This document shows positions 38,155 through 46,208 of a stretch of DNA of 64,000 nt, one piece after another. A program made the translations under genes and the position numbers. The stretch comes from an uncultured Marivita sp. (GTDB lineage Bacteria; Pseudomonadota; Alphaproteobacteria; Rhodobacterales; Rhodobacteraceae): positions 248,001 to 312,000 of the forward strand of contig NZ_CANKYW010000004.1 of assembly GCF_947488135.1 (NCBI RefSeq), given 5' to 3'. Every line of letters begins with the position of its first letter. Within the stretch, counting starts at the first letter, position 1. The notes under the pieces are model-generated. The model was not told where the DNA came from, ran no database searches, and worked only from the letters and a program-made list of their open reading frames with translations.

Positions 38155-39423
38155 ATGACTCAGATATTCGCCGGGATCTGGGCGTTGCTGATCGGGATCG
38201 TGTTCATCATGCTCGGCAACGGCATGCATTTCACCCTGATCGGTGTGCGCGGAGGGCTCGAAGGGTTTTCGGCTGCGGAGCTTGCCATCGTGGCATCGGG
38301 ATATTTCCTTGGCTTTCTCTCGGGCGCGCGGCTGACCCCGGGTATGATCCGGCGTGTCGGTCATGTGCGCGTCTTCGCGGCGCTTGGCAGCTTCATGTCG
38401 GCCGGACTGATCGCCTTTCCGCTGCTCACCGATCCGATTCTCTGGACCGTGTTGCGGGTGATCGTCGGCTTTTGCATGTCCGGCATCTATGTCACGGCGG
38501 AAAGCTGGCTCAATGCCTCGGCCACCAACGAGACACGCGGCAAGGTTCTGTCGGCCTACATGATTGCCCAGACCTTGGGGTTGATCGGGGCGCAGGGCCT
38601 GTTGACGCTTGGCGATGCGGCCACGGCAGGGCTGTTCATCGGAGCTTCGATCCTTGTGTCGATTTCCTTCGGACCGATCCTTCTGTCGGTTGTCCCGACG
38701 CCAGTCGCCGAGGTCACCCGCCCGATGCCACTTCGGGCGCTCTTTTCCGCGGCGCCGCTCGGGACGGCGGGTATGTTCCTTTTGGGGACGATCTACGCGA
38801 CGCAATCGGGCATGGGCGCGGTCTATGGCACCCAGATCGGTCTGAGCGCGGATCAAATCTCGCTCTTCATCGCGATGCTGTTTGGCGGTGCGTTGCTGCT
38901 TCAGTATCCGATTGGCTGGCTGTCGGACCGGATCGACCGTCGCAAGCTGATCCTGGGGTGTGCGGTGCTTGGCGCTGCGTTCTGCGCGGCGGGTGCAGGC
39001 AGCGGGTCCGATCTCTGGTTCCTGATGGGAGCGGCGTTCCTGACCGGAGGCGTCACGACACCGCTTTACGCGCTGATCCTCGCCTATACCAACGACGCGC
39101 TCGATCCCGAGGACATGCCCGCCGCGTCGGGTGGTCTGGTTCTGGTCTTCGGCATCGGTGCGATCCTGGGGCCTCTGGCCGCAGGGGGCGCGATGCAATG
39201 GTTGGGCCCCTCGGCCTTCTGGATGGTGCTGAGTGCGACCTTCATCTTGATCGCACTTTATGCGCTCTACCGGATGACGCAACGCGCGTCGGTCTCGGCG
39301 GCCGATACCGATAGCTATCTGGGCGTTCTTCCAACCGCGTCACCCGTGGTCGTCGAAGCCGCAGGGGCCTGGGCTGCCGAGCAGGCCGAAATCGAGCGCG
39401 ACGCGGAGGCGGGGCACGTCTGA
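38155..39423 (+). CDS. MFS transporter (YcaD-like)
   Basis: Major facilitator with about twelve helices, 422 aa. Landmarks: SGYFLGFLSGARLTPGMIRRVGHVR (motif-A-like loop after TM2), AESWLNASATNETRGKVLSAYM (between TM4 and TM5) and QYPIGWLSDRIDRRKLILG (motif A in the second half). The AESWLN...RG segment is typical of the YcaD/YfkF-like group. Substrate unknown. ATG 38155; hydrophilic acidic C-terminal tail. Confidence 0.85.
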   Translation: MTQIFAGIWALLIGIVFIMLGNGMHFTLIGVRGGLEGFSAAELAIVASGYFLGFLSGARLTPGMIRRVGHVRVFAALGSFMSAGLIAFPLLTDPILWTVLRVIVGFCMSGIYVTAESWLNASATNETRGKVLSAYMIAQTLGLIGAQGLLTLGDAATAGLFIGASILVSISFGPILLSVVPTPVAEVTRPMPLRALFSAAPLGTAGMFLLGTIYATQSGMGAVYGTQIGLSADQISLFIAMLFGGALLLQYPIGWLSDRIDRRKLILGCAVLGAAFCAAGAGSGSDLWFLMGAAFLTGGVTTPLYALILAYTNDALDPEDMPAASGGLVLVFGIGAILGPLAAGGAMQWLGPSAFWMVLSATFILIALYALYRMTQRASVSAADTDSYLGVLPTASPVVVEAAGAWAAEQAEIERDAEAGHV

Positions 39424-39566
39424 TCGGCGGTTCTCGGCCCTAAACCAAAGTTGCAAGCGGGTAAAACTCGACCGCAGACCAATACCGTGACCCGTCCCGA
39501 GGTGGCATCTCCCGGTCATCGGCACCGCATGTCGCGGCGCCTGACTGACCCAAAGGAGACCTTACG

Positions 39567-39815
39567 ATGACTCGTATTCTTGCCCTTGCCCTGACCCTCG
39601 CCCTGCCCGTTTCCGCCTTCGCCTCAAGCGATGCGGTACTGACGACCGAACGGATGACGGAAATCCGCACCAAGCTGACCAACGAAGGGTACGAAGTGCG
39701 CAAGATCGACATGGAGGACGGCATGATAGAGGCCTATGTGCTCAAGGATGGACAACGCCTCGAGCTTTATCTCGATACCGCGCTGAATGTCGTTCGCACC
39801 AAGGTCGACGATTGA
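39567..39815 (+). CDS. Exported PepSY-domain protein
   Basis: 82-aa secreted protein: signal peptide MTRILALALTLALPVSAFA, then one PepSY-like unit (ERMTEIRTKLTNEGYEVRKI, EAYVLKDGQRLELYLD). AAAGGAG precedes ATG 39567. Followed after 50 nt by a cytochrome b gene, a common pairing of periplasmic PepSY protein with diheme membrane cytochrome. Confidence 0.8.
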   Translation: MTRILALALTLALPVSAFASSDAVLTTERMTEIRTKLTNEGYEVRKIDMEDGMIEAYVLKDGQRLELYLDTALNVVRTKVDD

Positions 39816-39865
39816 TCCCGGCAGGTCCGCGCCCGGTGCGCGGACCGCTTTTCTCGGAGGCCGAC

Positions 39866-40405
39866 ATGACATCCTATAAAATCTGGGACCCGTTTGTCCG
39901 GGTCTTTCACTGGTCGCTTGTGGTCGGGTTCGCCGCAAATGCGCTGTTCACCGATGACGAAAGCAAGCTGCACGAATGGCTTGGCTACAGCATCGCCGCG
40001 TTGATCGTGGCTCGCCTGCTGTGGGGGGTAATCGGCCCCTATTACGCCCGGTTCAGCAGCTTCTGGCCGACGCCCTCCACCGTCACGGCGCAAGTGTCGG
40101 ACATGGCGACGGGGCGCAAGCGACTGCACCTGGGTCATACGCCGCTGGGTGCGGTGATGATCTTCAACCTTCTTGCGGTGGTGCTGCTGATCGCGCTGAC
40201 CGGCTTCATGATGACCACCGACGCCTATTGGGGTCTGGATTGGGTTGAAGAGGTGCACGAGGCATTGGTAACCTGGGCCGAGATTTCCATCGTGCTGCAT
40301 GTACTTGCGGTGATCTGGGAAAGCCGGCGAACAGGCGTCAACCTGCCCCGCGCGATGATCACGGGCGTCAAGATCGTGCCGAACGGAGTCAGGACAGAAC
40401 CGTGA
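39866..40405 (+). CDS. Cytochrome b561-type membrane protein
   Basis: Four-helix membrane cytochrome, 179 aa. Heme ligands suggested by His in VFHWSLVVG, KLHEWLGY, HTPLGAVMIF and ISIVLHVLAVIWESRR. WDPFVRVFHW is the classical start of Ni/Fe-hydrogenase-type or b561 cytochromes. ATG 39866 has GGAGG 5 nt upstream. Coupled by a 4-nt overlap (GTGA) to a membrane-bound LuxR regulator. Confidence 0.88.
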   Translation: MTSYKIWDPFVRVFHWSLVVGFAANALFTDDESKLHEWLGYSIAALIVARLLWGVIGPYYARFSSFWPTPSTVTAQVSDMATGRKRLHLGHTPLGAVMIFNLLAVVLLIALTGFMMTTDAYWGLDWVEEVHEALVTWAEISIVLHVLAVIWESRRTGVNLPRAMITGVKIVPNGVRTEP

Positions 40406-40920
40406 CGCTTCACTCTTCGACGAAACCTGTATCGCTGTTGGTTCTGATCGTCGCGCAGACCCTCTGCGCGGCGTTCTTTCTCTGGGACGTGATCGTCGAC
40501 GGGTTCGACATGGGCCTGACCGCATTCGTCTCGAGCCACTTCATCGTGGAGTTTCTGGCCGTTCTGGCACTGATCGCCGGTGTGATCTTCGAAGCGCGCT
40601 ACCTGTCCACCCTGCTTCGCCGCAAGGCCCATCTGGAAGAGCAACTGGGCCTGGCCGCCGGGGCCTTTCACGATATCGTCGAAGCACGGTTCGATGCGTG
40701 GTCTCTCACCCCGTCCGAACGGGACGTGGCGCATTTCACGCTCAAGGGTTTCGGCATTGCGGAAATCGCCCAGATGCGGGGATCCGCCGAAGGCACGGTC
40801 AAGGCGCATCTGAACGGGATTTACCGCAAGGCGGGCGTCACCGGGCGCGGCGCTTTTGTCGGCCTCTTCATCGAAGACCTGATGACCACCCCCCATCGCG
40901 CGCCTGACGCGGTTGCGTGA
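40402..40920 (+). CDS. Membrane-anchored LuxR-type regulator
   Basis: 172 aa. Two transmembrane helices (about 10-30 and 44-65) are followed by a coiled segment (RRKAHLEEQLGLA) and a C-terminal LuxR/GerE helix-turn-helix (LTPSERDVAHFTLKGFGIAEIAQMRG, EGTVKAHLNGIYRKAGVTGR). No receiver or ligand domain is present, so sensing must come from the membrane part or from the cytochrome it is coupled to. GTG start at 40402 overlaps the cytochrome stop. Confidence 0.85.
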   Translation: MTLHSSTKPVSLLVLIVAQTLCAAFFLWDVIVDGFDMGLTAFVSSHFIVEFLAVLALIAGVIFEARYLSTLLRRKAHLEEQLGLAAGAFHDIVEARFDAWSLTPSERDVAHFTLKGFGIAEIAQMRGSAEGTVKAHLNGIYRKAGVTGRGAFVGLFIEDLMTTPHRAPDAVA

Positions 40921-40974
40921 CAAGAGGTTTCCGCTCTGGCATGGTGCCGTCAAGAGCAAGGGAACAGGCACGCG

Positions 40975-41118
40975 ATGACCAATTCAATCGCAATCGGTTT
41001 GGGATTGTTGATCCTGGGCGGCATCGGCATCGATGCGTTTCTGACCGGCGGCGATGGCCTGGTGTTTCTCGCTGGCAAGGGGATCGATCTTCTTGAATGG
41101 ATCGCCTTCTGGCGCTGA
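40975..41118 (+). CDS. 47-aa membrane microprotein
   Basis: MTNSIAIGLGLLILGGIGID, then AFLTGGDGLVFLAGKG and LLEWIAFWR. One transmembrane helix, an amphipathic C-terminal helix ending Trp-Leu-Ala-Phe-Trp-like. I recall similar proteins widely in Rhodobacteraceae, function unknown. AAGGGAACAGG lies upstream of ATG 40975. Confidence 0.7.
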   Translation: MTNSIAIGLGLLILGGIGIDAFLTGGDGLVFLAGKGIDLLEWIAFWR

Positions 41119-41137
41119 ACATGCGTGTGTGCCTTGC

Positions 41138-41166
41138 TTGACAGCTCTGCGCTGTTCTGTTTGTTA
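41138..41166 (+). promoter_or_regulatory. Possible promoter of second GAPDH gene
   Basis: A consensus -35 TTGACA (41138-41143), 17 nt, then a poor -10 candidate TTGTTA, about 50 nt before the gene. The -10 match is weak. Confidence 0.3.
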
Positions 41167-41218
41167 GCGTTAACACTTCCGGACAGCATTCCCTGTCAGA
41201 ACCAGTGAGGACCTTTTT

Positions 41219-42220
41219 ATGAGCACCAAAGTCGCCATCAACGGATTTGGCCGCATTGGCCGAAACATCCTGCGTGCGATCATCGAATCCGGTCGCACCG
41301 ATATCGAGGTGGTTGCGATCAACGACCTCGGACCGGTGGAAACCAACGCGCATTTGCTGCAATACGATAGCGTCCATGGCCGCTTCCCGGCCGAGGTGAA
41401 AACCTCCGAAGACACGATCGATGTTGGCCGTGGGCCGATCAAGGTCACCGCGATGCGCAACCCCGCGGACCTGCCGTGGTCGGATGTCGATGTGGTTCTC
41501 GAATGTACCGGCATCTTCACCAGCAAAGAAGCCTGCCAGGCGCATCTCGACAACGGGTCGAGCCGAGTTTTGATCTCGGCTCCCGGCAAGGACGCGGACA
41601 AGACCATCGTCTACGGTGTGAACCATGACAGCCTGACCGCCGACGACATCGTCGTGTCAAACGCGTCCTGCACGACCAACTGCCTTGCGCCTGTGGCCTA
41701 CGTTCTGAACAACGCCATCGGCATCGAACGCGGTTTCATGACCACCATCCACAGCTATACCGGCGACCAGCCGACGCTGGACACGATGCATAAGGATCTC
41801 TACCGCGCGCGTGCCGCCGCCCTCAGCATGATCCCGACTTCGACCGGTGCGGCCAAGGCCGTGGGTCTGGTGCTGCCCGAACTGAACGGCAAGCTGGACG
41901 GTGTGGCGATCCGGGTGCCGACGCCAAACGTGTCGGTGGTCGATCTGACCTTCACCGCCTCGCGCGACACAACGGTCGAAGAGATCAACGACGCCATCCG
42001 TGCCGCGGCCGATGGCCCGCTGAAGGGAGTGCTCGGGTACACCGATCGAAAGCTCGTGTCGTCGGATTTCAACCACGACCCGCATTCGTCGATCTTCCAC
42101 ACCGACCAGACCAAGGTGATGGACGGCAACATGGTCCGTATCCTGAGCTGGTATGACAACGAATGGGGTTTCTCCAATCGCATGGCGGACACCGCCGTGG
42201 CGATGGGCAAGCTGATCTGA
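41219..42220 (+). CDS. gap: Glyceraldehyde-3-phosphate dehydrogenase, copy 2
   Basis: 333-aa paralogue of the first [15 protein letters not shown], catalytic Cys in [40 protein letters not shown]. It has GAGGA 7 nt before ATG. The two copies may be split between glycolytic and gluconeogenic/NADP use; sequence alone does not decide. The residue after the first nucleotide-binding strand differs little between the copies. Confidence 0.95.
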   Translation: MSTKVAINGFGRIGRNILRAIIESGRTDIEVVAINDLGPVETNAHLLQYDSVHGRFPAEVKTSEDTIDVGRGPIKVTAMRNPADLPWSDVDVVLECTGIFTSKEACQAHLDNGSSRVLISAPGKDADKTIVYGVNHDSLTADDIVVSNASCTTNCLAPVAYVLNNAIGIERGFMTTIHSYTGDQPTLDTMHKDLYRARAAALSMIPTSTGAAKAVGLVLPELNGKLDGVAIRVPTPNVSVVDLTFTASRDTTVEEINDAIRAAADGPLKGVLGYTDRKLVSSDFNHDPHSSIFHTDQTKVMDGNMVRILSWYDNEWGFSNRMADTAVAMGKLI

Positions 42221-42368
42221 AGACTCCGTGGCGCGCCGGAGACCTGGCGCGCCGCATCGGCGCTTTTGTGCCGCCAATGCTCCGCCCGTGCGCAACCGGC
42301 GGAACAAGTTTCGGTTCCGCGAATTTCCCCTGTGTGATCGGGAAAACCCCGACAGAACAGGAGACAGC

Positions 42369-42836
42369 ATGACCGACAGCGCGCTCAACCCCGGCAAACC
42401 GCATCTCGACCCCACGCTCGAGACAGAACCCACCACGCCGAACGACCGTCTGCGTGATCTCTATACACGGATCATCGACGCCAAGGCGGGTTTCGACGTG
42501 ATGGTGGACAAGGCCGAACCCGAGTTTCGGGACGTGGCCACATCGTTTCGCGATATGCACACCCGCCATGCCGAAAAGCTGCGCGAGATGCTTCACGGAT
42601 ACGTGGACGAAGACGGGTCGCTCATGGGAACAGTCAACAAGGCGGTCGTCTCTCTCCGGGCGTTTTTCGACGAGATCGACGAAGATGTGATGGACCAAGT
42701 CCGCCAGGGCGAGAAATGGGTTCTGGAGTCCTTCCGCGAGGCCGAAGCGAACTGTGCGGCACCGCATGAGGCCGAACTGATCGCGATGCGGGCCGAGCTC
42801 GAAAACCTTTTGGAGCGTACGGCGCATCTGGATTGA
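42369..42836 (+). CDS. PA2169/DUF2383-like four-helix protein
   Basis: 155-aa soluble ferritin-like four-helix bundle: RLRDLYTRIIDAKAGFDVMV, FRDVATSFRDMHTRHAEKL, then the EIDEDVMDQVRQGEKWVL helix and HEAELIAMRAELENL. Glu/His positions could bind metals as in ferritin-like proteins. ATG 42369 has AGGAGA 6 nt upstream; the longer frame from 42228 is not supported. Likely stress related by family; unproven. Confidence 0.75.
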   Translation: MTDSALNPGKPHLDPTLETEPTTPNDRLRDLYTRIIDAKAGFDVMVDKAEPEFRDVATSFRDMHTRHAEKLREMLHGYVDEDGSLMGTVNKAVVSLRAFFDEIDEDVMDQVRQGEKWVLESFREAEANCAAPHEAELIAMRAELENLLERTAHLD

Positions 42837-43003
42837 AGGTTTCAGAACTCCGATATGACAACGGCTTAGCCTTGCGTCTGGTGCAGGGCGGCCTTTCATA
42901 ACTGTGCATTGTTCTGCTCCGCAGCATCCCTATCTTCAATCGTGACGCTGGTGGCGCTAACAGTCACCAAGCGCCGGACCATAGAGCAAGGAAAGGACTT
43001 ACC

Positions 43004-43168
43004 ATGGCCCATATCATGTCTTCCCTGCGGGACCGTCTTCACAAGCGGGCCGCTTATAACCGTACTGTTCGGGAAATCCGGTCGATGCCGCTCGACGTGG
43101 CGCTGGACCTGAACATCTACCAAGGCGATGCGGAAAAAATCGCAGCAGAGGCCATCTACGGCCGCTAA
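43004..43168 (+). CDS. DUF1127-like 54-aa basic microprotein
   Basis: MAHIMSSLRDRLHKRAAYNR, TVREIRSMPLDVALDLNIYQ and GDAEKIAAEAIYGR. Arg-rich N-terminal helix then acidic C-terminal half, as in DUF1127/YjiS-like proteins; a Rhodobacter DUF1127 protein is known to act as an RNA-binding factor in stress. AAAGGA lies 6-8 nt upstream of ATG. A strong terminator follows, so it is a stand-alone transcript. Confidence 0.75.
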   Translation: MAHIMSSLRDRLHKRAAYNRTVREIRSMPLDVALDLNIYQGDAEKIAAEAIYGR

Positions 43169-43197
43169 ACAACGTCAAAAGCGTTGATCAATGACAC

Positions 43198-43219
43198 AGC
43201 CGCGCAAACCAGCGCGGCT
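43198..43219 (+). terminator. Rho-independent terminator of the DUF1127-like gene
   Basis: Eight-bp stem AGCCGCGC/GCGCGGCT with loop AAACCA and tail TTTTG. It sits just before the stop codon of the convergent lipase gene. Confidence 0.85.
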
Positions 43220-43223
43220 TTTG

Positions 43224-44135
43224 TCATTTCTGGCCCCCGCCTCTCAAAGAGGCAGGCGGGCCGAAGACGTTCAGCGCGCTTTGGCGCCCTAGGGCATCGT
43301 CTTCCAGAAGCCGCCGCACCGTGTGGATGCTGTGGAGGTATTGCAGGCGCAGACGCACCGCTCTAGCCCGGGCGACATACGGATTGCCCAGTGGTGGCAC
43401 GAGTTTCGGATCGGTCAGCAAGACGAAAGGCGGCGCGATCAGCGTGTAGGTCATCCCGGCGGAGTCACCGATCTGGCTGACCGTGTCGCCCTGAACATTC
43501 ACATTCAGGATCCGCGCAGCGGTCTGACCCTTCTGCGGCAAATCCTTTTCCCGGATCAACCGATCCACAGCACGCAACCCCAGGGCGACGGGTGTGCCTT
43601 CGGACAAGCGCAGGATCCCGTTGACCAACACCTTTTCCAGCATGTTCACGGTCAGGCCCGGCGCATTGAACGACACGACGATGCCAGCGCCCCACCCCTT
43701 CCGGGCAAGGTTATGCGCGACATACTTTGCCAAGGCCCCGCCCAGCGAATGGCCCGTGAAACAGGTCACCTCGGGCGTCAGGCCCAGCCTGTCGATCGCA
43801 TCGAGCGCGTATTGGGTCGCCCGAACAAACTGCGGCGGCGTTTCCAGACGTCCCGTCGTGTCGTGAATGTCATGTGGCGCGTTTTTCGTGCCCCGGTAGG
43901 TGATCGTATGAACATCGCCGTCGCGGTAAATGGCGGCCCCGAACCCGTCCTTGTCGACGAGGTCGATACAGTCCAGCGCAGCGTCCGGACGACGTATCGG
44001 AGGCTCTGGGATCGACGCGGCATAGATGCTGGACGCATCGTCTTGGTACACCGCCTCGGACATGCGGGCCAAATCATACACGGTGGGCGTCGCCGGGGGC
44101 TCTGACGGAAGGCCGGTCGGCGCGGATTGTGTCAT
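43224..44135 (-). CDS. Class 3 lipase-like alpha/beta hydrolase
   Basis: 303 aa. Nucleophile elbow GHSLGGALAKYVA (Ser in GHSLG) preceded by the lid-proximal TITYRGTKNAPHDIHD, as in fungal-type lipases (lipase_3). Likely catalytic Asp in NVQGDTVSQIGD and His in LHSIHTVRRLL. No signal peptide, so probably cytoplasmic or exported otherwise. Starts 3 nt after the coaD stop on the same strand, so likely co-transcribed. Confidence 0.8.
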   Translation of the reverse strand: MTQSAPTGLPSEPPATPTVYDLARMSEAVYQDDASSIYAASIPEPPIRRPDAALDCIDLVDKDGFGAAIYRDGDVHTITYRGTKNAPHDIHDTTGRLETPPQFVRATQYALDAIDRLGLTPEVTCFTGHSLGGALAKYVAHNLARKGWGAGIVVSFNAPGLTVNMLEKVLVNGILRLSEGTPVALGLRAVDRLIREKDLPQKGQTAARILNVNVQGDTVSQIGDSAGMTYTLIAPPFVLLTDPKLVPPLGNPYVARARAVRLRLQYLHSIHTVRRLLEDDALGRQSALNVFGPPASLRGGGQK

Positions 44136-44138
44136 GGC

Positions 44139-44636
44139 TTATTTATGGTCGAACCTGTCGACCAGGGCACGCATGACAGGTGCCGTGACGAATTTCGACA
44201 CATCCCCACCCAATCGCGCGATTTCCTTGACCAGCTTGGAGGCGATGGCCTGGTGGCGGGCCTCGGCCATGAGGAACACGGTCTCGATCCTGTCATCGAG
44301 CGCGCGGTTCATGCCGACCATCTGGAATTCGTATTCGAAATCGGCCACCGCGCGCAGGCCGCGGACGATGATCGTCGCGTTCACATCACGGGCGCAGTCG
44401 ATCAGCAGGTTCTCGAACGGATGAACGACGATCTCGATCCCGGTCTGTTCGGACAAGGACACGCATTCCGCCTCGATCATCGCGACACGCTCTTCCAGAT
44501 CGAACAACGGCCCCTTGTCCCGGTTGATGGCCACTCCGATCACCAATCGGTCGACCAGCGCCGCCGCACGGCGGATGATGTCGATATGGCCCATGGTGAT
44601 CGGGTCGAAAGTCCCGGGATAAAGACCGATGCGCAT
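44139..44636 (-). CDS. coaD: Phosphopantetheine adenylyltransferase
   Basis: Penultimate step of coenzyme A synthesis. 165 aa. Nucleotidyltransferase motif GTFDPITMGHIDIIRRA, RGLRAVADFEYEFQM, and the C-terminal ...VTAPVMRALVDRF region where the family has S-x-x-V-R. ATG 44636 gives the family N-terminus MRIGLYPGTFDP. Confidence 0.94.
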   Translation of the reverse strand: MRIGLYPGTFDPITMGHIDIIRRAAALVDRLVIGVAINRDKGPLFDLEERVAMIEAECVSLSEQTGIEIVVHPFENLLIDCARDVNATIIVRGLRAVADFEYEFQMVGMNRALDDRIETVFLMAEARHQAIASKLVKEIARLGGDVSKFVTAPVMRALVDRFDHK

Positions 44637-44717
44637 GGGCCATCTCCGCAGTGTCGTCAGGTTGCGTCTGTCTGGCATCAAATGCGCAGGGAGTTCAAGT
44701 AGATGACGGGTGCCGGG

Positions 44718-45152
44718 TCAATGACCCATGATCATACCTTCCAGCGCGTTACGCTCCATCGACAGTTCGGTCAAGCGGGCCTTGACCACGTCCCCGATGG
44801 TGATCAACCCGACCAGTTTTCCATCCTCGACAACCGGCATGTGGCGAAAACGCCCTTCGGTCATCTGGGACAGGATGTGGTCGGCATCATCGTTGCGGCC
44901 GCAGGTGACGAGCTGTGTTGTCATGTAGGTGTCGACAGTGTCCGTCAGGCAGGTCGCCCCCCGGTTCGCCAGTTCGCGGACGATGTCGCGTTCCGACAGG
45001 ATGCCCAAAGCGGTTTCGCCGTCGTTCGAAATCACCACGGTGCCGATCCGCTTTTCCGACAGGATCTTGGCGACATCGGAAATGGTGGTTCCGGATGTCA
45101 CTGTCACAACGGCGTCGGTCGCCTTGCTTTTGAGAATGTGATGTACTTGCAT
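44718..45152 (-). CDS. Tandem CBS domain protein
   Basis: 144-aa two-CBS protein, likely an adenosine-nucleotide or redox sensor. CBS1: VSDVAKILSEKRIGTVVI; CBS2: MTEGRFRHMPVVEDGKLVGLITIGDVVKA. Ends with ELSMERNALEGMIMGH. GGAGGA lies 6 nt before ATG 45152. Confidence 0.88.
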   Translation of the reverse strand: MQVHHILKSKATDAVVTVTSGTTISDVAKILSEKRIGTVVISNDGETALGILSERDIVRELANRGATCLTDTVDTYMTTQLVTCGRNDDADHILSQMTEGRFRHMPVVEDGKLVGLITIGDVVKARLTELSMERNALEGMIMGH

Positions 45153-45214
45153 GGTCTGTCCTCCGGTCCCGGTTCACCCCAGCGTCCTCACTGGCCCGGG
45201 TTCTGTCAAGTGTT

Positions 45215-46108
45215 TCAAAGCAGCGCCTCAAGTCGCGCCACTTCAGAACGGACCCCTTGAACCAATGCTTTGGCAAAGCGGCTGATGCGGTCGAGGCGGC
45301 GGTCCTCGGCATGTCGGACAAGGTAGAAACTCCGGGTGAAGGACAGGGCATCGGTCAAAACCCGGCGCACGCCCGGGGCGAAGGGCAGCGCGAAATCATG
45401 CGCGATCCCGATGCCGCCATGCTGGCGCAAGAGCTGAAGCTGGACCGAAGCCGAGTTCGAGGCCAGTGCGACTCGATCGAGGGTGAGGTCGCTCAGGTAG
45501 TCCAGTTCCTTGTCGAAGATCATGTCCGGGATATAGCCGACGATCCGGTGCTGATGCAGATCGCTGACGCTTTGGATCGGCGGTTTGGTCGACAGGTAGG
45601 TCTCGCTGGCGGCAAGATGCAGCTTGTAATCGGTGATCCGCTGATACGACAGCCGCGTCGCCGTGGGCGGGCTGACCGTGATCGCCATATCCGCCTCGCG
45701 TCGGGACAGGTTCACAACGCGCGGCAGGGCGACGATCTGTAGATCCAGGTCAGGATTGGCTTCGGAAAGATCGGCGAACACACGCGGCAGCACGAAATTC
45801 GCGCAGCCATCCGGCGCGCCGATGCGGATCTGGCCCGACAGGGTTTCGGCATCACCCGACAGAACGGCGCTCGCCCCCTGCATCGCGGCCTCGGCCCGTT
45901 CGGCGTGATCGACAAGCCGCGTTCCGGCTTCGGTCAGGGTGTAGCCCAGCGGGCTTTTCACGAAAAGCGCCTGCCCCAGCGTTTCTTCCAACCGCGCAAC
46001 GCGTCGGCCCACCGTCGCCGGATCCATCCGCAATGCCCGCCCCGCGCCAGACAGGGTTTCGCTGCGCGCGACGGACAGGAAAATGCGCACGTCATCCCAG
46101 CTCTGCAC
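45215..46108 (-). CDS. LysR family transcriptional regulator
   Basis: 297 aa. N-terminal winged helix WDDVRIFLSVARSETLSGAG, RALRMDPATVGRRVARLEETLG, then a periplasmic-binding-like effector domain. GTG start 46108. Divergent from mmsA across 100 nt that contain two copies of a 12-bp sequence, so it is the likely regulator of mmsA and perhaps the valine genes. Confidence 0.9.
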   Translation of the reverse strand: MQSWDDVRIFLSVARSETLSGAGRALRMDPATVGRRVARLEETLGQALFVKSPLGYTLTEAGTRLVDHAERAEAAMQGASAVLSGDAETLSGQIRIGAPDGCANFVLPRVFADLSEANPDLDLQIVALPRVVNLSRREADMAITVSPPTATRLSYQRITDYKLHLAASETYLSTKPPIQSVSDLHQHRIVGYIPDMIFDKELDYLSDLTLDRVALASNSASVQLQLLRQHGGIGIAHDFALPFAPGVRRVLTDALSFTRSFYLVRHAEDRRLDRISRFAKALVQGVRSEVARLEALL

Positions 46109-46120
46109 GCTCTACCCTTT

Positions 46121-46173
46121 GCATTTTTGCAAAACTCATTGAGATATTGCCCCTTTGCCCAGCATTTTTGCAA
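46121..46173. promoter_or_regulatory. Two 12-bp direct repeats between LysR and mmsA
   Basis: GCATTTTTGCAA at 46121-46132 and again at 46162-46173, 41 bp apart (about four helical turns). Each is a near-palindrome of TGCA type (GCA-TTTT-TGC core), matching the dyad shape of LysR sites. The second lies 36 nt upstream of the mmsA start. Confidence 0.55.
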
Positions 46174-46208
46174 GGATAGACTGCGCGCAATCACCCAAGG
46201 AGGATCCC

